Shown: positions 57,189-64,000 of the stretch, piece by piece
How the letters are laid out: the number at the start of each line of letters is the position of its first letter
Numbering within the stretch: the stretch's first letter is position 1
NCBI GenBank assembly: GCA_007570785.1
Contig: ML662442.1
Span: 33,403,909-33,467,908 of the forward strand
Direction: 5' to 3'
Length of the DNA: 64,000 nt
Source: Antilocapra americana
Taxonomy: Eukaryota; Chordata; Mammalia; Artiodactyla; Antilocapridae
Notes under the pieces: generated by a model
Told to the model about the DNA's origin: nothing
Seen by the model: only the letters and a program-made list of their open reading frames with translations
Database searches by the model: none
Position numbers and translations under genes: made by a program

Positions 57189-58759
57189 TGGACTTCGGTC
57201 TATGTTTTTCTTAATTGTATCACCAGTGCCAATTTTCCATTCAAGGCAATATTTAGATATCAAAAATAGGACTCAGAAAGATCTCTCCTGGTGGTAATAG
57301 AGAACAAGAACTTTTCACTACAGCACACAAGTTGAAAGAGAGCGACAAAAAGGGTTCCAAATCTACTTCTGGAGAACCTTGAACTAGACCCACGTTCTTT
57401 GTGTCAACTTCTCTTTCTTTCTAAAATAAAGAACATAGAATAAATTATATTAGCCTTTTCTGAGCTCAGAATTATTTGTGTGTAATTAGCTTTGGTTCAC
57501 TCTCTACTGTATTGCTCTATATTTCTCTACTCAGAAAATGCTGTTGAGTATGGGAACTGTGACTTGTACATCTTTAAAGATCCTACAGCACTGGGATAAT
57601 ACTGGGTAATACTTAGCACATAGCAGGTTCTTCCAACTGCCTGATGAAATTACTGGAAGCAAACAGTAAACTCTTTTCTCAGAAATTTCTGTTTTAAAAT
57701 AATAGCTATTTTTTTCCTTTGTAGAGATATTTCTTTGCACTAATGAGAAAGACACATCCACCTTCAAAATCTTGTTTTAAGTAACCACAAAAAAAGGCTT
57801 GCAGGGGCCATCTGACCTACTGCATAGCTCACGGAACAACTTTCTTATGCCTATGCAATCCACACACAGTGGGCGCAAAATGCCAAAGGATTTAAAAGTA
57901 CTGGAAAGGAATTTTCTCTTGGAAGAGGAGCATTGTAATTTAAAACTCCAATTTACAGATATTAAAGATTGTCATTTTGCCCCTTTCTTGTTATGGCTGA
58001 AAGGCAAAGCAGGCAAAATTTTTGAAAGGGCAACAGCAAATGACCAAAAACACTGAAATGCATTACTTCATGGGTTCAGTATTTTTAGTGACACTTGCTT
58101 CAAACTGCTCATCCTTTGTTTCTAAAACAATAGATGCAAGATAAATACCCACCTTAGGGCTGGAAACCAAAGACAAGGGGTGTCTTTGAGACCTGGGGGG
58201 AGGTCAGCTGACTTGGGGAAACAGTGAAACCTGAGAGTCAGTTAGTTTATCTGGAAGCCGTGGTTACCAGAATTATTAGGCCACGGAAAAGATCGAAGCT
58301 AAACTGGTCAGGTGACAATGAAGAAAATACTCAGGAAGTTCTAACAGATGGAGTTCAAATCCTTAGAGAACATGGAGACCTGTCTTAGAAGCAGATGGCT
58401 GATGACAAAGTACAGCCTTGAGAACGAGATGCAAAAATGAACTCATGAATACACCGTAACCTATCTGTTAGTGTTGTCCTGAAAGACTGATCTGGGTACA
58501 CCAAGCAAAGTCCAAACAATAAAGAATAACAATGTTTTTTTTGTCCATATAAAGAAATTACCTTTCATTCAGCAAGGGCAATCCACAAATGTATACAAAT
58601 GCAAAAGAGGAAGAAGGAGTGAAGGATGCTGAAGTAACAGAAGCAGAAAACCAGCCTCATCAATTAAAACATACTACTTTGGACCTTAGTATAAACAAGC
58701 AGAACTCTGAATCACTCCTAAGTCCAGCAATCACTAATGTTACATATCAAAGATATAAT
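57189..58759. other. Unassigned non-coding sequence
   Basis: No recognised repeat. Frames of 78 and 85 codons (57531-57767 minus, 57799-58056 plus) carry no known domain. Confidence 0.4.
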
Positions 58760-59762
58760 ATTTAGGAAAAACAGACACAGTTCCTGCCCATATGAAGTTT
58801 ATTATCCAGTATTGAAGATGTTTATAAAATATCCACTTAAGTAAATGTAAAATGTGATTGGTACTAAGAAAGGAAAGTGCAGTGGTTCTCTGGGAGCTAT
58901 AGGAAGGGGTCGACTTAAAAAGGATGGCACAACACAATGTCCTTGAGGAAGTAATGAGTTTCTTGAAATCTAAACAAGGAATAGGAGTTAGCAAGATGAT
59001 GATGTGCATAGCGGTGGACTAGGGTTGTTGAAGAAGAAGGGATAAGCCTAAGAAGCAAGGAGGAAGGAATGTATCATAATAAATGTCACTGCACCGAGAG
59101 CAGGAGGCAGAAGACCATGCATAAAAGCCAAGTTAAATATCTTGGTCTAAAAACCTAAGTTCATGAGAAACCAATCAATCAGTTGTTTAAACAAGAGATT
59201 ATCATGGAAAGTTATATTTTATTTTTAAAAGCTGGCAGTGGCATAAAACATATTATAGTTCAACCCAGATTTTAAAATATGAAAGTATAAGGTTTTTGGA
59301 GGCTTTTACAGTTCTCCAGATGAAGATGATGGCTGCTTGATTTAGGATGGTGGGAATGAAAACAGAGAAGCTGTTGGCTTGAGAGATACAGAAAGTAAAA
59401 CCAGCAGGACTGGGTGATGGATTGATTGGATGAATACGCAAGGCTTCAAGGATGATTCAGGTTCCAGTTTGCTTATCTTCAAAACAGCAATGCTAGAAAA
59501 ACATCCCATTTTTGTTTTGCTTGTGGTGGGAAGTTGATAATGATAATTTCCATTGGGATGGGTAGAATTGTAAATGACTTTAACATGTCCAGGCGGAGAT
59601 ACCAAACAGGCCACTGAACACACTGGTCTGGAGTTTGGAAGACAGCTCTGGACTGATGTTAAAAACAGACAAGGAATGGAAGGCATGGAGATGGGTGGGA
59701 TTGCCTGGGAAGAGTGGATAAAGTGAGAAAAGGAGATCTTAGGGTGAGATTTGAGTAAGTCT
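58760..59762 (+). mobile_element. Ancient mammalian repeat, family not assigned
   Basis: 'cagacacagttcctgcccat' , 'gaggaagtaatgagtttctt' , 'ctgggtgatggattgattgg' and 'ctggtctggagtttggaaga' follow an order seen repeatedly in mammalian genomes (the same family as 32,636). I could not name it. It is split near its end by a BovB, and sequence after 60,466 may continue it. Confidence 0.5.
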
Positions 59763-59773
59763 AACTGGGAGGG

Positions 59774-60455
59774 CTCAACATTAAGAAAACTAAGATCATG
59801 GCATCTGGACCCATCACTTCATGGGAAATAGATGGGGAAACAATGGAAAAAGTGTCAGACTTTATTTTTGGGGGCTCCAAAATCACTGCAGATGGTGATT
59901 GCAGCCATGAAATCAAAAGACGCCTACTCCTTGGAAGGAAAGTTATGGCCAACCTATATAACATATTGAAAAGCAGAGACATTATTTTGCTAACAAAGGT
60001 TCATCTAGTCAAGGCTATGGTTTTTCCAGTAGTCATGTATGGATGTGAGAGTTGGACAGTGAAAAAGGCTGAGCGTTGAAGAATTGATGATTTTGAACTG
60101 TGGTGTCGGAGAAGACTCTTGAGAGTCCCTTGCACTGCAAGGAGATCCAACCAGTCCATCCTAAAGGAGATCAGTCCTAGATGTTCATTTGTAGGACTGA
60201 CGTTGAAGCTGAAACTCCAATACTTTGGCTACCTCATGCGAAGAGTTGACTCATTGGAAAAGACCCTGATGCTGGGAAGGATTTGGGGAAACGGAAGACA
60301 GAGGATGAGATGGCTGGATGGCATCACCGACTCAATGGACATGGGTTTGGGTGGACTCCGGGAGTTGGTGATGGACAGGGAGGCCTGGCGTGCTGCGGTT
60401 CATGGGGTTGCAAAGAGTCTGACACGACTGAGCGACTGAACTGACTGACTGACTG
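59774..60455 (+). mobile_element. BovB 3' 0.68 kb with TSD
   Basis: End of the ORF and the 3' end, closing with a short (GACT)n run. Perfect 11-bp TSD, aactgggaggg, at 59763-59773 and 60456-60466. A 93-codon clean frame (59798-60079) and a 106-codon frame (60119-60439) are the ORF C-terminus in two pieces. Low divergence suggests a relatively late insertion. Confidence 0.94.
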
Positions 60456-60735
60456 AACTGGGAGGGAGAAATCCATCATGACTTCCTCATTCTGATCAGA
60501 TTTTACCCTAATTGGAAGAGATGTTATCAGGAAAGCAGGAAACAACAAATAAAGGAACAGAGCACAATACACTAAGTTCATAATTTTGGGGAAACATGTG
60601 AGAGAAAGACAACTTATAAGGGTCTCTGGTGTAAGTAAACTATGAAAAAAAATTCAAATAATCAAAAATATATGTTAAAGTCTGATTTTTACCTTATTGA
60701 AGGATGTTTTCAGTTACCAACCAATATGTTTGTCC

Positions 60736-60941
60736 AATGGGCTTCCCTCGTGCTCAGTAGTACAGAACCTGCCTGCCAATGCAGGACAATGTGGGTTTGA
60801 TTCCTGGGTAGGGAAGATCCCTGGGAGTAGAAAATGGCAGCCCACTCTGGTATTCTTGCCTGGAAAATCTCATGGACAAAGGAGCCTGGTGGGTTACAGT
60901 CCATGGGGTTGCAAAAAGTTGGACACAACAACTAAAAACAA
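60736..60941 (+). mobile_element. Bov-tA SINE
   Basis: Head 'gcttccctcgtgctcagtag', B-box-like 'gggtttgattcc', body 'actctggtattcttgcctgg'. TSD caatatgtttgtcc (60722-60735) and caatatatttgccc (60942-60955), two mismatches. Confidence 0.93.
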
Positions 60942-60955
60942 CAATATATTTGCCC

Positions 60956-62777
60956 CTTGTCTACTGAAAATTTAATTTATCTCCAGATATTTAAAATGAG
61001 CTTTGTTTTGCCATGCAGGAGATCAGGCCAATGGTCTATGCTCTCACCAACTGATAGCAATGGTGCTGAATCTTTGATCACAACCATGGACCACAGATAT
61101 GAAGGGCAGGCTTCCAACGCATCCTGGGGAGAGAGACTCAGTTCCAGACTTCAGCAAGCATGTTTGTTTTCCAGAGAAAAGAGAGTCAGTAATAAAATAG
61201 AACAAGAGTATAGTATCTCCTATCTGAACACAACATATATTTTCATGTAGCATATCTCCTAACAAAATTCCTTCCTCAGGGACAGAAGATACTGTTTCTG
61301 TGGGGAAAATCAGGTTGTTGTGTGTGAATCCCTAACAAGAAATTAAGGTTAACCTGGAAAGACCATGAAGAACTTAGTAAGGTATTTCTACAAAGACAAT
61401 AATGCATCTCTATCTTCCTTTCTATATTTCTTTTTTTTTAATGATTGAGTCCAAATTTCTTATATGGCAAAATTTTAAAAGCACATGTACTGGAACCACA
61501 TAATCACAGCAAAAAGTAAAATATCTCTAAGCTCATTTTTCACACCTGAGTTTATGCAAGCGTTAATTTTTTTTTCCATTTAAAAAACAATAGCTGTTAA
61601 GGGAGCCATAGTGAGGTAGATAAACACACTGAAGAATCAGTAAAATTCTCCCAGTTGGTAATATCATCATGAGAAAGAAATATCCTCTCAAGTCTCTCAA
61701 TGAGATTTTTAAGCCTTGTGTTTGAGTTACTTTTTTTGTATATCTACTGTTTTAAATTGTTCTGAGAAATGTTTTTGTCCTCTGGAGAGAACTAATGAAA
61801 ACATAATTGAAATACATGTAGCACCTTTTTCAATGTCTTTGTAATCTTTATTTAACTTCTCTTTTTATGGTTCCTTTCAAAAATATGTTTTTCTTCTGAC
61901 ATTGTTATTCTTTTCTGAATTTTCATTTTCTTATTCTAGCTTTATCTAACTTTACAGATTTAAATACCTTGACAAACTTAAAGGATAAGGACAGGGAAAA
62001 AAAAAACCTCCCTGATGTGATATCAATGTGCCAGCTGAGTGGTATTTATACTTTGTAGTCAGAAGTATTATAATGAAGTCGTCTCTGCTTGTGATCTCAC
62101 ATTATGGAGAGTTCTGAGGCTCTGACAACTCCTGACATTATGATATACTCCTGTTACATGCTTAAAGCAGACAGCCAGAGCAGAGTTCTCAGCAAAGCAT
62201 AGGGAAAGATTTATAGACATAGCAAAAGAACACTTTGCCTGTTCCCTTCTTTAAATAATTATGACTTTCCATGAATCTCTTTCTAAATCAACTACAGGAT
62301 GACAAATATCTGTGCAAAGAAAAGGCCACAAAAATATCACTTACAGTAAGCACTACTGAAGTTCCAGAAGCATGGTACTGAATTCTCTGTTGTGCTTTCT
62401 ACATATGATTCATTATGTGGAACTCTCCCCACCTCTCCACACACCATATATTTCTCCCATTATCATTCAAGAAGAACTTCTAAAACTCCTTCTTTCTGTC
62501 AAGTTCTTTCTTTTCTCAATAGGAGAGGTCAGGAATAAAATATTTCAGGGTATCTTGAATTGAATAAGGTGAGGGGATGGGATAGAAATATTTGCCAGAT
62601 CAGTTATATGATATGAGAACTCTGGAAGAAGCTTCCAGAGTTTTGAAAAATAATTTGTAAGTATATTTGGGATGCTGTTTCCATTTAATCATGAAGACTT
62701 ATATAGAGTAAGATTTTCAAATGCTCATTTTTCTAAATCCCCCTTTTTTTTTTCAGAGAAGGGAATTAGAAGTAATA
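60956..62777. other. Unassigned non-coding sequence
   Basis: No recognised repeat or gene. A 97-codon frame at 60957-61250 starts in the SINE flank and has no known domain. Confidence 0.4.
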
Positions 62778-62996
62778 TTTATAGAGCATCTGTTCTACAA
62801 GGGTCTTTCCATATATTGATATTATATCCATCAATCATTACAACAGTGCAAATAGGGACAGTACACCAGCCCCATTTTATAGGTAAGGACATTGAGTTTC
62901 AGACAGATTATCTGCCCAAAACCACACAACTAATAATGACAGACTCAGAATCTGAAACTTTGGCTCCCAATTCTGTGTTCTTTCTCAAGACCTGAC
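62778..62996 (+). mobile_element. MIR SINE remnant
   Basis: 'tatagagcatctgttctaca', 'ccattttataggtaaggaca' and 'tgcccaaaaccacacaact' follow MIR. Confidence 0.75.
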
Positions 62997-63204
62997 TACC
63001 ATGTACTCCACAGAGGCTCTGCATACACATATACAAATAAATAAAATGGAAGCAAAAATATTCTAATTCTGGCACTTTGCTACTACATTATAAATCCAGT
63101 GGAGAGAAAAAGGTGGTGAGACCTTTCTGATTTCATATTTTATGTAATTCTACATATATGAAGAGTCTTACAATAAAATGCCTGAGACAGATATAAATAA
63201 TACT

Positions 63205-63427
63205 TACAAATTTGCATATTTGCCAAGCTCTGAGCCAAACATACTCCTTGCATTGTCATGTGACAAAACAGTTCAATAAATAGTTAAAATAAATCCTCCC
63301 AATAATAACACAAGGTACATACAACTACTATCTCCATTCTAACGCTGAGGGAGCTGATGCTGGGAGGTTCAAAAGCTTGTCCAGGACCACACACATGCCA
63401 GTGGCAGAGCTGGGCTTGACCCTGCTG
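63205..63427 (+). mobile_element. MIR SINE remnant
   Basis: 'tatttgccaagctctgagcc', 'gctgagggagctgatgctgg' and 'ggcagagctgggcttgaccc' follow MIR. A SINE with a TG tail has inserted just after it. Confidence 0.75.
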
Positions 63428-63429
63428 AC

Positions 63430-63471
63430 TGTGTGGGTGTGTGTGTGTGTGTGTGTGTGTTGTGTTGTGTT
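63430..63471. repeat. (TG)n microsatellite
   Basis: About 13 TG units, then tgtgttgtgtt, forming the antisense tail of the adjoining Bov-A SINE. Confidence 0.9.
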
Positions 63472-63590
63472 AGGCGCTCAGTCATGTCCGGCTCTGTGAG
63501 CAGAGTACACTGTATGGCCTGCAGTCCACTCTGTCCATGGAATTCTCTAGGCAAGAATACTGCAGTGGGTTGCCATTTCCTTCTCTGTGA
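63472..63590 (-). mobile_element. Bov-A SINE, antisense
   Basis: 'aggcgctcagtcatgtccgg', 'aattctctaggcaagaatac' and 'gtgggttgccatttccttct'. Degraded in the middle. Confidence 0.85.
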
Positions 63591-64000
63591 ATATGTGGTG
63601 CTAAAGAGCTCCTACCTACTCTGTTACTGCTTTCCTTAATTACACAATTACTACAAAACTAAACTATAGCAAACTACTGATTGCTTTTATATTTCTATTT
63701 GTTTTTAAAGCAATATATACAAGAACTTTGATTCATGCTGTAAGTACCTAAATAATACATAACTGCAGAAAAATCTGTAAAAGAATAATATGGAAGTTAA
63801 CTTTGAAAAACAATGTATGGATCTAATGTGTTATACACTCTAAGAACTCTAGCTTCCTCCCTAAAAGTAACTACTGTTAACAGTTGCATATTATTCAAGA
63901 AGTTTTCAGTGTATCTTATAAATATATGTATGACATACAAACATGATATTGTCATATTGTAGCCTATTTTATTTGTCTTGACTTAATAACCTATCTTGGA
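63591..64000. other. AT-rich unassigned sequence
   Basis: No recognised element; no gene. Confidence 0.4.

Overview
The window is nuclear DNA from a horned ruminant (Bovidae: cattle, sheep, goat or a relative). The diagnosis comes from the repeats: RTE-type BovB LINEs, Bov-tA and dimeric Bov-A2 SINEs that share the BovB 3' end, ruminant L1 3' ends, and one tRNA-derived SINE of the cetartiodactyl CHR-2 type. Older mammalian repeats (L2, MIR, MER5A/Charlie, an MLT1/MaLR-like LTR, old L1M) lie beneath them. I found no host protein-coding exon, RNA gene, CRISPR or operon. The open reading frames over about 100 codons that I examined are remnants of BovB or L1 ORFs, their antisense shadows, or chance. 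The window reads as intergenic or intronic.

Layout. 1-7.1 kb: L2, a BovB fragment broken by a younger inverted L1, a Bov-A2 SINE, MER5A, and an L2 broken by an inverted BovB. 7.1-15 kb: old antisense L1M with a SINE, several antisense BovB pieces and unique AT-rich DNA. 15-18.6 kb: a sense L1M holding two SINEs and a younger L1, each with visible target-site duplications (TSDs). 19.3 kb: an antisense L1 3' end containing a 106-bp tandem duplication. 23.1-24.9 kb: an inverted BovB with a perfect TSD, then another BovB split by a SINE. 26.5-30.9 kb: old L1M followed by the most complete BovB (about 3.4 kb, inactive). 36.3-41.1 kb: two large BovB copies head to tail. 41.7-42.7 kb: MLT1-like repeat holding an unassigned solo-LTR-like insert. 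45.5-47.5 kb: AT-rich array, pyrimidine tract and a class II (ERVK-like) solo LTR. 49.3-55.4 kb: inverted L1, a 2.2-kb antisense BovB and two sense BovB pieces. 56-60.5 kb: MIR, a MER5A cluster holding a CHR-2 SINE, an unassigned ancient repeat and a BovB with a TSD. 60.7-64 kb: SINEs, MIRs and a TG microsatellite.

The most interesting signal is structural. Four LINE copies, two L1 and two BovB, have a 5' part inverted relative to the 3' end, three with clear TSDs. This is the twin-priming signature, here seen for an RTE-clade element as well as L1. One of the L1 copies also carries a short candidate 3' transduction. I see no new gene system. Family names come from recognising the sequence by eye, so subfamilies and exact edges are approximate.
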